A DNA stretch of 64,000 nucleotides from Nonomuraea muscovyensis (GCF_014207745.1 NZ_JACHJB010000001.1:124001-188000), one strand, 5' to 3'. Counted from the stretch's first letter, positions 38,339 to 49,515 are shown. Notes: a model not told the origin generated them from the sequence alone. Made by a program: numbers and translations.

Positions 38339-40009
38339 ATGCCCCAGGTCGAACCGCTGCGCGACGGCGATCCGGCGGCGATGGGACCGTATCGCCTGCT
38401 GGGGCGGCTGGGCGCGGGCGGCCAGGGGGTCGTCTACCTCGGCCAGTACCGGGACGCCGCGCCCGTGGCGGTCAAGGTGCTGCACGAGAGCGTGGCCGGC
38501 GACGACCGGCTCGCCCGGGAGATCGCCGCGGCACGCCGGGTTGAGCCGTTCTGCGTGGCGCAGGTGCTCGACGCGTCCTTCGCCGGCCGGCCGTACGTCG
38601 TCACCGAGTACGTGGACGGCCCGTCACTGCAGCAGGCAGGCCGCCACCACGGCGCCGAGTTGCAGCGGCTGGCGGTCGCCACGGCCACGGCGCTGGCCGC
38701 GATCCACCAGGCGGGCGTCGTGCACCGCGACTTCAAACCGGCGAACGTGCTGCTCGGCCCCGGCGGGCCGCGGGTGATCGACTTCGGCGTCGCACGGGCG
38801 CTGGACGCCGGCGGGTCCGCCACCAGCGGCATCGTCGGCACTCCGGCCTACATGGCGCCCGAACAGCTCGCGGGGACGGGGGTGGGGCCGCCGGCCGACG
38901 TGTTCGCCTGGGCGTCGGTGATCGTTTTCGCGGCCACCGGCACGCCGCCGTTCGGCGACGACTCGCTGCCCGCCGTGATCAACCGCATCCTGCACAACGA
39001 GCCACAGCTCGGCGACCTGGCACAGCCGCTGCGGGACGTGGTGCTCGCCTGCCTGGCCAAGGACCCCGCGCGCCGCCCCGCGATGCAGGACGTGCTGCTC
39101 CGGCTCATCGGCGGCCGGTACGCGCCGCCGTTCCAGGGGCCCCGCCCCGGTCCGGACCGGTTCGGCCCCGGCGACAGCCCGCCGGGCCCCGTCCGACCCG
39201 GCGGCACCGGGCCGCCCCCCTTCGGACCCGGCGGTGGGGCCGGACCGTCCGGGCCCGGCGGACGTGATCCGTTCCGGCCGGCCGGCGACGGATCGGGCCC
39301 CTTCGGAGCGGGGGACGGCGGGCCCGCCACGCGGCCGTCCCGCCGGCGAGGGCGGGGCGGGCCGGCGGTGATCGCGGCGGCGTCCGCCGCGACGGCGCTC
39401 GCGCTGGGCGGCGCGCTCCTCTGGCTGGAGCCCTGGGCCGCGCCGGCACGCCTGCCGGTCACCGGCAACCTGGCCGGCGCCTCACCGGTCACGCCGCCGC
39501 CCGCGACACGGACGCCGAGCCGCACGCCCCGGCCGAAGCGGACCGCCAGGCCCCGGCCCACCCCGAGCGCGACCGTGAGCCGCACGCCGACCCGGCGGTC
39601 CACGACCGGCCCGCGTGCCACGACCACCTCGGCCCGCCCCACGGTCCGCACCTCCAGCGCCCGCCCGGTCTCCGGGGGCGGCGTCCGGTTGCTGTTCGTC
39701 CGCTCGGTCGGCAGCTGGCACGCCGACCCGGGCTGCTACGCCGGCGGCGACGTGCTGATCCAGGCCAAGGTCGAGCGCACCGGCAGCGGCACCCGACCCA
39801 TCGAGTTCCGCTACACGTGGTACTTCGACGGCAAGGCGGCGGGCAGCGGGACCAGCCTGGTCGTCGACGACACCAACCTGTTCAACGCGCCCCGCTCGCT
39901 CCAGCCCGCCGCCGGCGGCGGCACGCGCGTCGCGAGCGTGCGCATCACCTCGCCCGGGACCGCGCAGAAGTCGGTCTCGGTGAAGTTCTGTGAGGAGGAG
40001 ACCCCCTGA
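38339..40009 (+). CDS. Membrane Ser/Thr protein kinase, second of three paralogs
   Basis: The 556-aa product has the same build as its neighbour. The kinase domain (about 17-265) contains [14 protein letters not shown], Lys46, [13 protein letters not shown] and VIDFGVARALD. A Gly/Pro-rich linker follows, then a transmembrane helix (about 343-363), an Arg/Thr/Pro-rich tether and an extracellular domain with Cys in DPGCYAGGDV and KFCEEE. The stop TGA shares its A with the ATG of the third kinase (TGATG), so translation is coupled. Confidence 0.9.
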   Translation: MPQVEPLRDGDPAAMGPYRLLGRLGAGGQGVVYLGQYRDAAPVAVKVLHESVAGDDRLAREIAAARRVEPFCVAQVLDASFAGRPYVVTEYVDGPSLQQAGRHHGAELQRLAVATATALAAIHQAGVVHRDFKPANVLLGPGGPRVIDFGVARALDAGGSATSGIVGTPAYMAPEQLAGTGVGPPADVFAWASVIVFAATGTPPFGDDSLPAVINRILHNEPQLGDLAQPLRDVVLACLAKDPARRPAMQDVLLRLIGGRYAPPFQGPRPGPDRFGPGDSPPGPVRPGGTGPPPFGPGGGAGPSGPGGRDPFRPAGDGSGPFGAGDGGPATRPSRRRGRGGPAVIAAASAATALALGGALLWLEPWAAPARLPVTGNLAGASPVTPPPATRTPSRTPRPKRTARPRPTPSATVSRTPTRRSTTGPRATTTSARPTVRTSSARPVSGGGVRLLFVRSVGSWHADPGCYAGGDVLIQAKVERTGSGTRPIEFRYTWYFDGKAAGSGTSLVVDDTNLFNAPRSLQPAAGGGTRVASVRITSPGTAQKSVSVKFCEEETP

Positions 40010-41664
40010 TGCCCGGCGGCGATCCGTTACGGGCCGACGACCCCGCGGCGGTGGGGCCGTACCGGCTGGTGGGGCGCCTCGGCGCGGGCGGGCAGGGCGT
40101 CGTGTACCTGGCGCAGGCGCCCGGCGGCCGCCCTGTCGCGGTCAAGGTGCTGGGAGAAGGGCTGGCGGGCGACGGCGGGTTCGCCAAGGAGATCGAGGCG
40201 GCGCGGCGGGTGGAGCCGTTCTGCATCGCGCAGGTGCTCGACGCGTCGCTGGGCGGGCGCCCGTACATCGTGACCGAGTACGTGGACGGGCCGCCGCTGC
40301 AGCAGGCGGGCCGCCACCACGGTGCCGAGTTGCAGCGGCTGGCGGTGGCGACCGCGACGGCGCTGGCGGCGATCCACCGGGCGGGCGTCGTGCACCGCGA
40401 CTTCAAGCCGGCGAACGTGCTGCTCGGCCGGGACGGCCCCCGCGTGATCGACTTCGGCATCGCCCGCGCCACCGACGCCGCCATCACGGTGACCAGCGCG
40501 ATCGTCGGCACGCCCGCCTACATGGCGCCCGAGCAGCTCGCCGGGCAGGTCGTGGGGCCGCAGGCGGACGTCTTCGCGTGGGCCGGGGTGATGGTCTTCG
40601 CCGCGACGGGCGCGCCGCCGTTCGGCAACGACTCGCTGCCCGCCGTCATCCGGCGCATCCTGCACGACGAACCGCGGCTGGGGGACCTGCCCGAACCCCT
40701 GCGGCGGATCGTGTACGCGTGCCTGGCCAAGGATCCGCGCGCCCGGCCGGCGATGCAGGACGTGCTGCTGTGGCTGATCGGCGGCCGGCCCGTCCCGGGG
40801 GTGCAGGCGGAGCGACGGCCCCCGGCAGGCCCGGGGGACGCGCCGGAGCGTGGCGGTCCCGTCCGGCGGGCCCGAACGGACGGGACGGGACACGGGAGGA
40901 GGCAGGACGCCGGGCGGCGGAGACGGCGCAACCTGCTGGTCGCCGCCTCCGCCGCCGGGATGGCGGTGGCGCTGGCCTCGGCGGTGTTCTGGGTGGCACC
41001 CATGATCACCGTCGCGCAGGGCAGCGAGCGGACGCGGGCGGCCCCCACGTCCCCGGCCGATGCCCCCGCGAGCGGCGCCACGGGCGGCAGGGCGAAGGAC
41101 CGGACCACACCCACGGCGGGCCCGTCACGCGTCGGCCGGACGCCCGGCCCGCCGGCCTCGAAGAGCACGACCGGTGCCACCACGCCGCGACCCGCCACCT
41201 CCGGGCCCGCCGACTCGGGGCGCGCCACGTCCAGGCCCGCGACGTCGAGACCCGCCACGTCGAGACCCACCACGTCCACGTCCGCCACGTCCGGACCCAC
41301 CACGTCCGGACCCGCCACCAGGAAACCGACCTCGGCCGCGACCCGGACGGCCGCCGCCGCGGGCGGGTCCGTCTCGGTGCGGCTCATCATCCACCGGCCG
41401 CGCAAGCCCAGCGGCTGCTACCCCCGCGGGAACGAGGTGTACGCCATGGTCAGCGGGACGGCGGGCGCCGAGGCCAAGTACCGCTGGATCGTCAACGGGG
41501 TGGACCAGGGCCGCAGCACCACCTACCTGTCCCGGAAGGAGCTGATGATGCAGGGCGCGACGGGCCTCGACAAGCCGGGCCGCAACACCGTCGTCCTCAG
41601 GTTCGAGACCCCCCGGCGGGTCGAGCGCAAGGTGACCTTCACCATGTGCGCGGACTACTACTGA
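40009..41664 (+). CDS. Membrane Ser/Thr protein kinase, third of three paralogs
   Basis: The 551-aa product shares the same kinase core: [15 protein letters not shown], Lys46, [14 protein letters not shown] and [11 protein letters not shown]. The juxtamembrane linker is shorter and Arg-rich, and the helix is at about 306-328. The extracellular stalk contains six 15-base repeats coding TSRPA-like pentads. The end domain again has two Cys ([10 protein letters not shown] and FTMCADYY). Its last seven bases overlap the 3' end of mutB on the other strand. Confidence 0.9.
   Translation: MPGGDPLRADDPAAVGPYRLVGRLGAGGQGVVYLAQAPGGRPVAVKVLGEGLAGDGGFAKEIEAARRVEPFCIAQVLDASLGGRPYIVTEYVDGPPLQQAGRHHGAELQRLAVATATALAAIHRAGVVHRDFKPANVLLGRDGPRVIDFGIARATDAAITVTSAIVGTPAYMAPEQLAGQVVGPQADVFAWAGVMVFAATGAPPFGNDSLPAVIRRILHDEPRLGDLPEPLRRIVYACLAKDPRARPAMQDVLLWLIGGRPVPGVQAERRPPAGPGDAPERGGPVRRARTDGTGHGRRQDAGRRRRRNLLVAASAAGMAVALASAVFWVAPMITVAQGSERTRAAPTSPADAPASGATGGRAKDRTTPTAGPSRVGRTPGPPASKSTTGATTPRPATSGPADSGRATSRPATSRPATSRPTTSTSATSGPTTSGPATRKPTSAATRTAAAAGGSVSVRLIIHRPRKPSGCYPRGNEVYAMVSGTAGAEAKYRWIVNGVDQGRSTTYLSRKELMMQGATGLDKPGRNTVVLRFETPRRVERKVTFTMCADYY
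41227..41316 (+). repeat. Six tandem 15-base repeats in the third kinase
   Basis: Units like ACGTCGAGACCCGCC repeat six times in frame and encode Thr-Ser-Arg/Gly-Pro-Ala/Thr pentads, a likely flexible or O-glycosylated stalk. The copy number could vary between strains. Confidence 0.75.
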
Positions 41665-43811
41665 CGGCCGCGCAACGCCGCCAGCAGGTCCAGGGCGGCG
41701 TCGGCGATCACGGTGCCCGGCGGGAAGATCGCGGCGGCGCCCGCCGCGCGCAGCTCCGCGAAGTCGCCGGGCGGGATCACCCCGCCCACCACGATCATGA
41801 CGTCCTCGGCGTCGAGATCGGCCAGCGCCCGCCGCAGGGCGGGCACCAGCGTCAGGTGACCGGCGGCCAGCGACGAGACGCCGACGATGTGCACGTCGGC
41901 CTCCACCGCCTGGCGGGCCACCTCCTCGGGCGTCTGGAACAGCGGCCCGACGTCCACGTCGAACCCGAGGTCGGCGAAGGCGGTGGCGATCACCTTCTGG
42001 CCGCGGTCGTGGCCGTCCTGGCCCATCTTGGCCACGAGGATGCGCGGGCGGCGGCCCTCGGCGCGCTCGAAGTCGGCGCACGCCTGCCGCACCCGCTCGA
42101 TGCCGGCGGAGGAGCCCGCCTCGTCGCGGTACACCCCCGAAATGGTACGGATCTGACCGGCGTGCCGGCCGAACACCCGCTCCAGCGCGTCGGAGATCTC
42201 ACCCACGGTGGCCTTGGCGCGGGCCGCGTCGACGGCGAGCTTGAGCAGGTTGTGCTCCAGACCGGGCGCCGGGTGGCCGGCGGCCTTGGTGAGCGCGTCG
42301 AGCGCCCGGGCGACGGCCGCCGGGTCGCGTTCGGCCCGCAGCCGGCGCAGCTTGTCGAGCTGCTGCGCGCGGACGGCGCTGTTGTCGACCTTGAGCACCT
42401 CGATCGGCCTGTCGGCGTCCGGGCGGTACTTGTTGACGCCGATGACCGGCTGCCGGCCGGAGTCGATGCGGGCCTGGGCGCGGGCCGCCGCCTCCTCGAT
42501 GCGCAGCTTGGGCAGGCCCGCCTCGATGGCCCTGGCCATGCCGCCCGCGGCCTCGACCTCCTCGATGTGCGCCCAGGCGCGTTCGGCGAGGTCGTGGGTG
42601 AGGCGCTCGACGTAGTAGGAGCCGCCCCACGGGTCGATCACCCGGGTGGTGCCCGACTCCTGCTGCAGGAGGAGCTGGGTGTTGCGGGCGATGCGGGCGG
42701 AGAAGTCGCTGGGCAGCGCCAGGGCCTCGTCGAGGGCGTTGGTGTGCAGCGACTGGGTGTGCCCCTGGGTGGCGGCCATGGCCTCGACGCAGGTGCGGGC
42801 CACGTTGTTGAAGACGTCCTGCGCGGTCAGCGACCAGCCCGACGTCTGCGAGTGCGTACGCAGCGACAACGACTTGGGGTTCGTCGCCCCGAACCCGGAC
42901 ACCAGCTTCGCCCACAGCAGCCGGGCGGCGCGCAGCTTGGCGACCTCCATGAAGACGTTCATGCCGATGCACCAGAAGAACGACAGCCGGGGCGCGAACC
43001 GGTCGACGTCCATCCCGGCGGCGACGCCCGCCCGCAGGTACTCCACCCCGTCGGCCAGCGTGTAGGCCAGCTCCAGGTCGAGCGTCGCCCCGGCCTCCTG
43101 GATGTGGTAGCCGGAGATGCTGATCGAGTTGAACTTCGGCATCTTCTCGCTGGTGTAGGCGAAGATGTCCGAGATGATCCGCATGGATGGCGCCGGTGGG
43201 TAGATGTAGGTGTTGCGGACCATGAACTCCTTGAGGATGTCGTTCTGGATGGTCCCCGCGAGCTGCTCCGGCGCCACCCCCTGCTCCTCGGCGGCCACGA
43301 TGTACAACGCCAGGACGGGCAGCACCGCCCCGTTCATCGTCATCGAGACCGACATCCGGTCCAGCGGGATCCCGTCGAACAGCACCCGCATGTCGTAGAT
43401 CGAGTCGATCGCCACCCCGGCCATGCCCACGTCGCCCGCCACCCGCGGATGGTCGGAGTCGTAGCCGCGGTGCGTGGCCAGGTCGAACGCCACCGACAGG
43501 CCCTTCTGACCGGCCGCGAGGTTGCGCCGGTAGAAGGCGTTGGAGTCCTCGGCCGTGGAGAAGCCCGCGTACTGGCGGATCGTCCACGGCTGGTTGACGT
43601 ACATGGTCGGGTACGGCCCGCGCAGGAACGGAGCCGCGCCCGGACAGGTGTGCAGGAAGTCGAGCCCGTCGAGGTCGGCGGCCGTGTAGAGGGGCTTGAC
43701 GGCGATGCCCTCGGGCGTCTCCCACACCTCGCCGTCCTTCGCGGCCTCGCCGCCGCGGGAGGCCGGCGCGCCGGGGCCGGTCAGCGGGACGCCGGAGAAG
43801 TCGGGGATCAT
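41658..43811 (-). CDS. mutB: Methylmalonyl-CoA mutase large subunit
   Basis: The 717-aa product has the TIM-barrel substrate domain ([20 protein letters not shown], then [20 protein letters not shown]). The C-terminal cobalamin domain holds the DxHxxG motif in [17 protein letters not shown], and GGVIPPGDF near the end. It interconverts succinyl-CoA and methylmalonyl-CoA with adenosylcobalamin. The ATG at 43811 overlaps the mutA stop by four bases. Length matches the family. Confidence 0.95.
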   Translation of the reverse strand: MIPDFSGVPLTGPGAPASRGGEAAKDGEVWETPEGIAVKPLYTAADLDGLDFLHTCPGAAPFLRGPYPTMYVNQPWTIRQYAGFSTAEDSNAFYRRNLAAGQKGLSVAFDLATHRGYDSDHPRVAGDVGMAGVAIDSIYDMRVLFDGIPLDRMSVSMTMNGAVLPVLALYIVAAEEQGVAPEQLAGTIQNDILKEFMVRNTYIYPPAPSMRIISDIFAYTSEKMPKFNSISISGYHIQEAGATLDLELAYTLADGVEYLRAGVAAGMDVDRFAPRLSFFWCIGMNVFMEVAKLRAARLLWAKLVSGFGATNPKSLSLRTHSQTSGWSLTAQDVFNNVARTCVEAMAATQGHTQSLHTNALDEALALPSDFSARIARNTQLLLQQESGTTRVIDPWGGSYYVERLTHDLAERAWAHIEEVEAAGGMARAIEAGLPKLRIEEAAARAQARIDSGRQPVIGVNKYRPDADRPIEVLKVDNSAVRAQQLDKLRRLRAERDPAAVARALDALTKAAGHPAPGLEHNLLKLAVDAARAKATVGEISDALERVFGRHAGQIRTISGVYRDEAGSSAGIERVRQACADFERAEGRRPRILVAKMGQDGHDRGQKVIATAFADLGFDVDVGPLFQTPEEVARQAVEADVHIVGVSSLAAGHLTLVPALRRALADLDAEDVMIVVGGVIPPGDFAELRAAGAAAIFPPGTVIADAALDLLAALRGRQ

Positions 43812-45577
43812 CGGGCCACTCCCAGGTCGTCGAACGTCGTGCGCAGCACCCCGAGGGCGTCGCAGCCGGTGTGGAGGCAGGCGTCCACGCCCTCGTGGCG
43901 CCCCTTCCCGGCGAGCCACACCCGTTTCGCCCCGGCCCGTCTCAGGGCCGCGGCCACGGCCTCGGCGTGCTGCTCGTACATGCGGTCGCTGGAGCACAGG
44001 CAGGCGACCGTGGAGCCGCTGACGGCGAACGCGGTGGCGATCTGCTCGGGGTCCTCGCCGGGGCCGGCGGTCTCGGTGGCCAGACCGCCCGCCTGGAAGA
44101 GGTTGGCGGCGAACGTGGCACGCGGCGTGTGCACGGCGACCGGGCCGATCGTGGCCAGGAACACCTTGGGCCGGTCGGGCTGGGCGTCGGCGAGATCCCG
44201 CAGCGCCTCGAACTCCCGCGCGTACCGGATGCGCGGCAGCCCGCCCGCCGCCTCGCCGTCGGCGGAGGAGACATCGGAGGCGGCATCGGAGGCGGTCGCC
44301 GCGGGCCCGGTGGCGGGGCGGGCGAGGGGCTGCTCGGCGAGGTTGGGGAACTCACTCACGCCCGTGATCGGGAAGCGGCGATGGGCGATGTCGGCGTCGC
44401 GGCGCCGCCGGGTGCCGGCGACCCGCTCGGCGATCAGCGGCCCGGCCGCCTCGGCGCCGCCCGTGGCCTCGATCTCCTGGAACCACGCCCAGGCCCGCTC
44501 GGCCAGGTCCTCCGTGCGCCGCTCGACGTACCAGGAGCCTCCGGCGGGGTCGGCCACCCTGCCGGCGCCCGCCTCCTCCAGCAGCAGTGCCTGCGTGTTG
44601 CGGGCGATCCGGCGGGCGAACGCGTCGGGCGGACCGAAGACGGCGTCGAAGGGCTGCACGGTCACCGCGTCGGCGCCGCCCACCCCAGCGGCGAAGCAGG
44701 CCACGGTGGTGCGCAGCATGTTCACGTAGGGGTCGCGGGCCGTCATCATGGCGGAGCTCGTCACCGCGTGCTGAAGCTGGGCCGCGTCCGGCACGCCGCA
44801 CACCTCGGCCACCCTGCCCCACAGCCTTCGCGCGGCGCGCAGCTTGGCGATGGTGGCGAACTGGTCGCCCGTCGCCGCGTAGCGGAACTCCAGCTGCCCG
44901 AACGCCTCCGCGACCCCCAGGCCGGCGTCGGTCAGCCTGCGCAGGTGGCCGACCCCCAGCGCGATCGAGCAGCCCAGTTCGTCGGCGTCGCCGCCGCCCG
45001 CGTCGTGGTACGGCGTGGCGTCCACGGTGACGGCACGCAACCCGGGGAACTCGGCGGCGCACCGCAGCGCCAGCCGCACGGCCGTCTCCCCGGCGCCCGG
45101 CGCGCCCGCTCCGAGGTTGCCCGTGACGGCGGCTCCGCGCCCGGCGGCCAGCACGAGCAGCGCGTCGGCCGCCTCGGTGGTGCGCGGCCCGGCGTCCAGC
45201 ACGATCGGGGCGAGGTCGAGGTGGACGTCCTTCAGCACCCGGCCCAGCTCGCCCACGGGGATCGCGCCGTCGCCGACGACCAGCCAGAGCGACGTGACGC
45301 CGTTCTCCAGGTCGGCCAGCACGGCCTCCGGGTCGGGGACGGCGTGCCGCTGCCGCACGTCCCACCCCGTGGCGGCGCGGGCCGCGCGGTCGAACGGGGG
45401 CGTGGCCGGCAGGTCGCCGGCGTCGTAGAGCGGCGCGAGCGTCACCCCGTCGTAGGTGGGTGTGGACAGCGCCTCCTCCGGGGAGTCGGTCTCCACCCCG
45501 GACCGGCGCAGGACGTCCAGGGCTAGCGCCCGCCAGTCGTCGCGCGTGGTGGAGGGGAAGCCCGCTGCCAGTCTCAT
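43808..45577 (-). CDS. mutA: Methylmalonyl-CoA mutase small subunit
   Basis: The 589-aa product has the same barrel as MutB, with [20 protein letters not shown], and a degenerate cobalamin-like end domain ([20 protein letters not shown]) that lacks DxHxxG, as expected for the structural subunit. It forms a heterodimer with MutB. A gap of 57 bases separates its start from the amidase gene. No cobalamin riboswitch was recognised before it. Confidence 0.93.
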   Translation of the reverse strand: MRLAAGFPSTTRDDWRALALDVLRRSGVETDSPEEALSTPTYDGVTLAPLYDAGDLPATPPFDRAARAATGWDVRQRHAVPDPEAVLADLENGVTSLWLVVGDGAIPVGELGRVLKDVHLDLAPIVLDAGPRTTEAADALLVLAAGRGAAVTGNLGAGAPGAGETAVRLALRCAAEFPGLRAVTVDATPYHDAGGGDADELGCSIALGVGHLRRLTDAGLGVAEAFGQLEFRYAATGDQFATIAKLRAARRLWGRVAEVCGVPDAAQLQHAVTSSAMMTARDPYVNMLRTTVACFAAGVGGADAVTVQPFDAVFGPPDAFARRIARNTQALLLEEAGAGRVADPAGGSWYVERRTEDLAERAWAWFQEIEATGGAEAAGPLIAERVAGTRRRRDADIAHRRFPITGVSEFPNLAEQPLARPATGPAATASDAASDVSSADGEAAGGLPRIRYAREFEALRDLADAQPDRPKVFLATIGPVAVHTPRATFAANLFQAGGLATETAGPGEDPEQIATAFAVSGSTVACLCSSDRMYEQHAEAVAAALRRAGAKRVWLAGKGRHEGVDACLHTGCDALGVLRTTFDDLGVAR

Positions 45578-45634
45578 GATTCGGATAGTAGGCGGAACCC
45601 TCTCAAGCCGGTAACCCCAGGGTGGGTGCCCCGG

Positions 45635-46471
45635 TCAGGTTAGGGGTGCCTCCGGTCCCTCTGGCGCGTCGGCCGCCTCGGGCGTCCCGGCTGCCTCGGG
45701 CGTCCCGGGTGCCTCCCACGCCAGTCGCCAGGTGACGGGCCCGACGACGCCGTCGTCCTCGACGCCCTGCTGGCGCTGGAACCGGCGGCACACGTCCCGC
45801 GAGGCGCCGCCGTAGGCGCCGTCCACCGCGATCTCCCATCCCCGCGCGCGCATCTGCCGCTGCCAGGTGCGCACGTCCTCACCGCGCGTCACGGGCGGAT
45901 ACCGCAGCACCCTGCCGGGGAACGGCGGAGCCTCGGTCCCGTCACCGTCGCCGTCGCCGTCGCCGGGCCGGGGGGCGCCCCGTCTGACCCACGCGTACAG
46001 CGGCTCGCCGGGGCAGTCGGTGGAGTAGCCGTCCCGGTGTCCCTTGATCTCCCGGCCGGCGCCGCCCCGCTCCCGCAGGTGCTCGATGGCGTCGAGAACG
46101 GCGTGCAGCACGCCGTCGGGCGGCTGCACCAGCCCGGCGTTGCCGACCAGCCCCAGCACGGCGTAGTGCCCCGAGTTCAGCCCGGACCCGTTGGCCGCGG
46201 GCAGCCGGTGCAGTCCCCGCCCCTCGAACACCTTCCGATGCGGACACGCCACGAAGGAATAGCCGATGTCCATCCAGCCGTTGCCGTCCATGTGGTGACG
46301 CTGGATCGACTGGACCAGGGACACGCAGAGGTCGTGGTCGCCGACGACGCCGGGGTCCACCCTGCCGCCGGTGTAGTGGACCTTGACTCCCCTGGTCGAG
46401 TCCAACTGCGTGTAGCCGCCGCGGGGGGCGCGGGCGCCCCAGGCACGGCGTGGCACGATGTCGATGGCCAC
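45635..46471 (-). CDS. PGRP-type N-acetylmuramoyl-L-alanine amidase with peptidoglycan-binding domain
   Basis: The 278-aa product has an N-terminal amidase_2/PGRP domain: RRAWGARAPRGGY, zinc His32 in VHYTGG, Tyr71, His145 in KGHRDGYSTDCPG and Cys153. A peptidoglycan-binding repeat follows (about 194-250, LRYPPVTRGEDVRTWQRQMR). The tail is rich in EAPGTPEAAG-like repeats. There is no signal peptide, which is more like a phage endolysin or an ESX- or holin-exported enzyme than a Sec-secreted one. No other phage genes are adjacent. Confidence 0.88.
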   Translation of the reverse strand: MAIDIVPRRAWGARAPRGGYTQLDSTRGVKVHYTGGRVDPGVVGDHDLCVSLVQSIQRHHMDGNGWMDIGYSFVACPHRKVFEGRGLHRLPAANGSGLNSGHYAVLGLVGNAGLVQPPDGVLHAVLDAIEHLRERGGAGREIKGHRDGYSTDCPGEPLYAWVRRGAPRPGDGDGDGDGTEAPPFPGRVLRYPPVTRGEDVRTWQRQMRARGWEIAVDGAYGGASRDVCRRFQRQQGVEDDGVVGPVTWRLAWEAPGTPEAAGTPEAADAPEGPEAPLT

Positions 46472-46555
46472 GTCAAACTCCCGGAGGTTGAAAACGTAGC
46501 CACCGAGCGTAATGCGGCCCCTCCGGACAGATAGGCAATTTCAGAATTTAGGCCG

Positions 46556-47545
46556 CTAAGGTCGGATCACCCGTTTGTCCGTAATGATCGCCGTGATGAG
46601 GTCGTGCGGGGTCACGTCGAACGCCGGGTTGACCGCGCCGGTCCCCTCGGGCGCCACCCGGACTCCCCGGACCGTGACGACCTCCTCGGGCCCCCGGTCC
46701 TCGATCTCGATGTGCTCCCCGGAGGGTGTGGCGAAGTCGATCGTCGTCTCGGGCGCCACCACGAAGAACGGCACGCCGGCCCGCGCGGCGCCGAGCGCGA
46801 GGGCGTACGAGCCGATCTTGTTGGCGGTGTCGCCGTTGGCGGCGATCCGGTCGGCGCCGATGAGCACGGCGTCGATCCCGCCCCCGGCCAGCAGGTACGG
46901 GCCGGCGCCGTCGGTGACGAGCCGGTGTCTGGCGCCCATCCGGCCCAGTTCCCAGCAGGTGAGCCGGGCACCCTGGAGCAGTGGTCGCGTCTCCAGGGCG
47001 AGCACCTCGGCGAGCCGGCCCCGCTCGTGCAGGGTCTGGACGACGCCGAGCGCGGTGCCGCGCTCGACGGCGGCCAGCGCGCCGGTGTTGCAGATCGTCA
47101 TGATCCGCAGCCTGCCGGTGGTCTCGGCGGGGGCGAGGAGGTCGGCGCCGCGCTCGCCCATGGCCACGCAGGCGGCGATGTCCTCGTCGCGGATCCGCAA
47201 AGCGGTCGCGAGCACCGCCTCGCGACCCTGCGCCAGCCAGGCGGCGGCCTGGTCGACGCCCCAGCCGAGGTTCACGGCCGTGGGCCTGGCGGCCCGCAGC
47301 CTGGCGATGGCGTCGTGGTCGCCGCCGGCCAGCACGACGCCGAGGGCGCCGGCGACGCCCAGCGCGGGCGCGCCGCGGACGGCCAGCCGCCTGATGGCGC
47401 CGATCAGCTCGTCGACGGTGGTGATCCGGACCGTGACGCACTCGTCGGGCAGCCGCGTCTGGTCGACGAGCTCGATCGCCCCGTCGACCCAGTCGATGGT
47501 CCTCACACCACGCACGGTAGCCGACACCGGAAATTCCGCCACCAC
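46556..47545 (-). CDS. mtnA: S-methyl-5-thioribose-1-phosphate isomerase
   Basis: The 329-aa product shows the eIF2B-related MtnA pattern: RTIDWVDGAIELVDQTRLP, RRLAVRGAPALGVAGALG, the active-site Cys in MTICNTGALA and the Asp in GADRIAANGDTANKIGSYAL. It isomerises methylthioribose-1-phosphate to the ribulose form in methionine salvage. GTG at 47506 (starting RTIDWVDG) is a likely alternative start that better fits the family. No other mtn genes are nearby. Confidence 0.92.
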   Translation of the reverse strand: MVAEFPVSATVRGVRTIDWVDGAIELVDQTRLPDECVTVRITTVDELIGAIRRLAVRGAPALGVAGALGVVLAGGDHDAIARLRAARPTAVNLGWGVDQAAAWLAQGREAVLATALRIRDEDIAACVAMGERGADLLAPAETTGRLRIMTICNTGALAAVERGTALGVVQTLHERGRLAEVLALETRPLLQGARLTCWELGRMGARHRLVTDGAGPYLLAGGGIDAVLIGADRIAANGDTANKIGSYALALGAARAGVPFFVVAPETTIDFATPSGEHIEIEDRGPEEVVTVRGVRVAPEGTGAVNPAFDVTPHDLITAIITDKRVIRP

Positions 47546-47583
47546 TCAGGCGAAACACGTACCGGTCGCTGGATACAGAACGG

Positions 47584-49515
47584 TCAGCGTTCGGCGAGGA
47601 CGATGACCGAGTCGTTCTCGCCGAGGACGACGGACCGGCTCTTCGGCGGGTTGAGCACGATGCCGTAGTGCGGCGGGGTGTTGCGCCCGGAGGCGTCACG
47701 GTAGCCGATCGCGGTCTCGCCCTTGCGCCGGGCCGCCTCGACGATCGTGGAGAAGGTGACCTTCTCCCCCGGGCGCACGTACGAGCAGGCCGGGCGGGGG
47801 TAGATCTCGGAGCCGCGGGGGTCGAAGAGCTGGCCGAAGACGTCGGCCAGGTGCCGGTTCTGGGCGAGCTGGGCGAGCAGCAGGCCGATGACCGTGTCGC
47901 TGATCACGATGTCGTCGGCCTCGGTGACCTCGGCCAGGACGCGGTTGCTCTCCTCGTGCATCTCGCTGACGATCGAGTAGTGCTCGCCGAGCGTGCGCTG
48001 CATGTCGCGCAGTTGCAGCAGCGTCATGAGCGTGCGGGTGTCGGCGTGGTGCGCCGTGTAGCGGTCGTCCGACAGGACGATGACGTGCTGGAAGAGGCCG
48101 ACGCCCAGCGACTCCAGGGCGTACCTGTCGGTGGTGTCGCAGTCCTTGACGTTCACGGTGAGGTTGCGCAGGCCGGACAGGTCGGCGCCCGCCTTGGGGT
48201 GGTCGGTGGCGATCTCCACCACCGCGCCCGGGACGACGTACGCGTCGAGGTAGCGGATGATCTGCTCGGCGCGGCCGTTCCAGTTGAGCAGCAGCGTGCG
48301 CTCCGCCTGGAGGGCGGGGCAGTCGTCGGCGACGATCGCGCCGGCATCGACGTCCGGCTCGCGGGTGGCCGGGCGGATGCCCACGGCGTCCTGCGCGATG
48401 ACGATGACCTGGTCGGCGCCGGTCACGAGGGTGTCCATCGGCGGGTTGAGCACGACGCCGGACGGCTTGCGCAGGCCGATCACGCTGGCGTTCTCGTAGG
48501 CGTCCAGCGCCTGCCCGTACGTCCGGCCGGCCAGGTCGGCGCCGGGCCGCATGTAGACCTCGCCGCCGTCGAAGTTCAGCAGGTCCATGCAGACGACGGA
48601 CATGCCGGACTGGCGGGAGGACTGCACGATGAGCTGGGAGGCGGTGTCGTCGGAGTCGACCAGGTGCACCTCGTCGCCGCCGGCCAGGCGGGCGGCGGCG
48701 ATGTTGCGGGAGGCGGTGATCGCGGCCACGGCGGGCGGGTGGGCGCCCTCACGCTTGGCGAGCGCCAGCAGGATCTTGATGACGTGGGCGTCGGGGTCGT
48801 CGCCGTCGGGCGACAGCACGACCACCGAGCGGGCGGTGGCGAGGTTCATCAGGGCGAGGTCGTGCGGCTCGGTGGGCCGGCCGGTGCGGCAGACGAGGCG
48901 GGTCCTGCCGAAGTCGCCGACGTGGTCGCGGATCTCCTCCTCCATGTCGAGCTTGTCACGGTCGGCGAGCACGGCGATGACCGAGCCGGGCTGGCCCGCC
49001 TGCGCCTTGACCAGCTCGCTGACGATCGTGAAGACCTGGTCGGACCACCCGAGGACGACCGTGTGGCCCTTCTCGACGATCCGGGAGCGCCCCCGGCGCA
49101 GCCGGTCCACCTTCTCCCGTAACCCGTTGGAGAGCAGGCCGACGAGCATGCTGACGATGAACAGGCCGCCGAGCGAGGCGGCGAACATGACCGCCATGTA
49201 GGCGATCGACCCCTTGTCGCTGGCGAGCTTGCCGGGGGTCAGGGCGTGCATCAGCGTGATCCACAGCACCTCGCCGGGGCCGGACGCGCCGTCCGGCTCG
49301 TCCGGGGCCAGCCACAGGGTGAGGCCGGTGACCACGAAGATGAGCGCCACGGACACGACGGCCAGCCAGCCGACCAGGGAGGCCGTGCCCCTGGACATCG
49401 TGTTGTCGAACCAGTAACGCGCCCGTTCGCGGAACGTCGCCCTTGCCACCCCGTACCTCGCTTCTCGGATGATTTTGACCAACGAGACAAGGTACAGCCG
49501 GATCTGTCCTGTCAT
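47584..49515 (-). CDS. CASTOR/POLLUX-like ion channel with RCK domains
   Basis: The 643-aa product begins with transmembrane helices (about 45-68 and 110-130, LVGWLAVVSVALIFVVTGLT and MFAASLGGLFIVSMLVGLLS) around a pore region with WITLMHALTPG. A soluble region follows with RCK/TrkA_N-like folds: HTVVLGWSDQVFTIVSELVK (about 155-175) and a second, FDGGEVYMRPG and LLLNWNGRAEQIIRYLDAYV. This is the CASTOR/POLLUX family known from plants, and actinobacterial homologs are common. Ion selectivity is not evident. The ATG at 49515 is used; a TTG 15 bases upstream is less likely. Confidence 0.85.
   Translation of the reverse strand: MTGQIRLYLVSLVKIIREARYGVARATFRERARYWFDNTMSRGTASLVGWLAVVSVALIFVVTGLTLWLAPDEPDGASGPGEVLWITLMHALTPGKLASDKGSIAYMAVMFAASLGGLFIVSMLVGLLSNGLREKVDRLRRGRSRIVEKGHTVVLGWSDQVFTIVSELVKAQAGQPGSVIAVLADRDKLDMEEEIRDHVGDFGRTRLVCRTGRPTEPHDLALMNLATARSVVVLSPDGDDPDAHVIKILLALAKREGAHPPAVAAITASRNIAAARLAGGDEVHLVDSDDTASQLIVQSSRQSGMSVVCMDLLNFDGGEVYMRPGADLAGRTYGQALDAYENASVIGLRKPSGVVLNPPMDTLVTGADQVIVIAQDAVGIRPATREPDVDAGAIVADDCPALQAERTLLLNWNGRAEQIIRYLDAYVVPGAVVEIATDHPKAGADLSGLRNLTVNVKDCDTTDRYALESLGVGLFQHVIVLSDDRYTAHHADTRTLMTLLQLRDMQRTLGEHYSIVSEMHEESNRVLAEVTEADDIVISDTVIGLLLAQLAQNRHLADVFGQLFDPRGSEIYPRPACSYVRPGEKVTFSTIVEAARRKGETAIGYRDASGRNTPPHYGIVLNPPKSRSVVLGENDSVIVLAER

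Noticed and set aside
39990..44729. A 1579-codon open frame on the plus strand spanning kinases and mutAB
   Set aside because: It is out of frame with the third kinase and antisense to mutB and mutA, has no domain similarity, and arises from high GC at third codon positions.
45510..45634. Cobalamin riboswitch before mutA
   Set aside because: The gap is only 57 bases and no B12-box-like sequence was seen.
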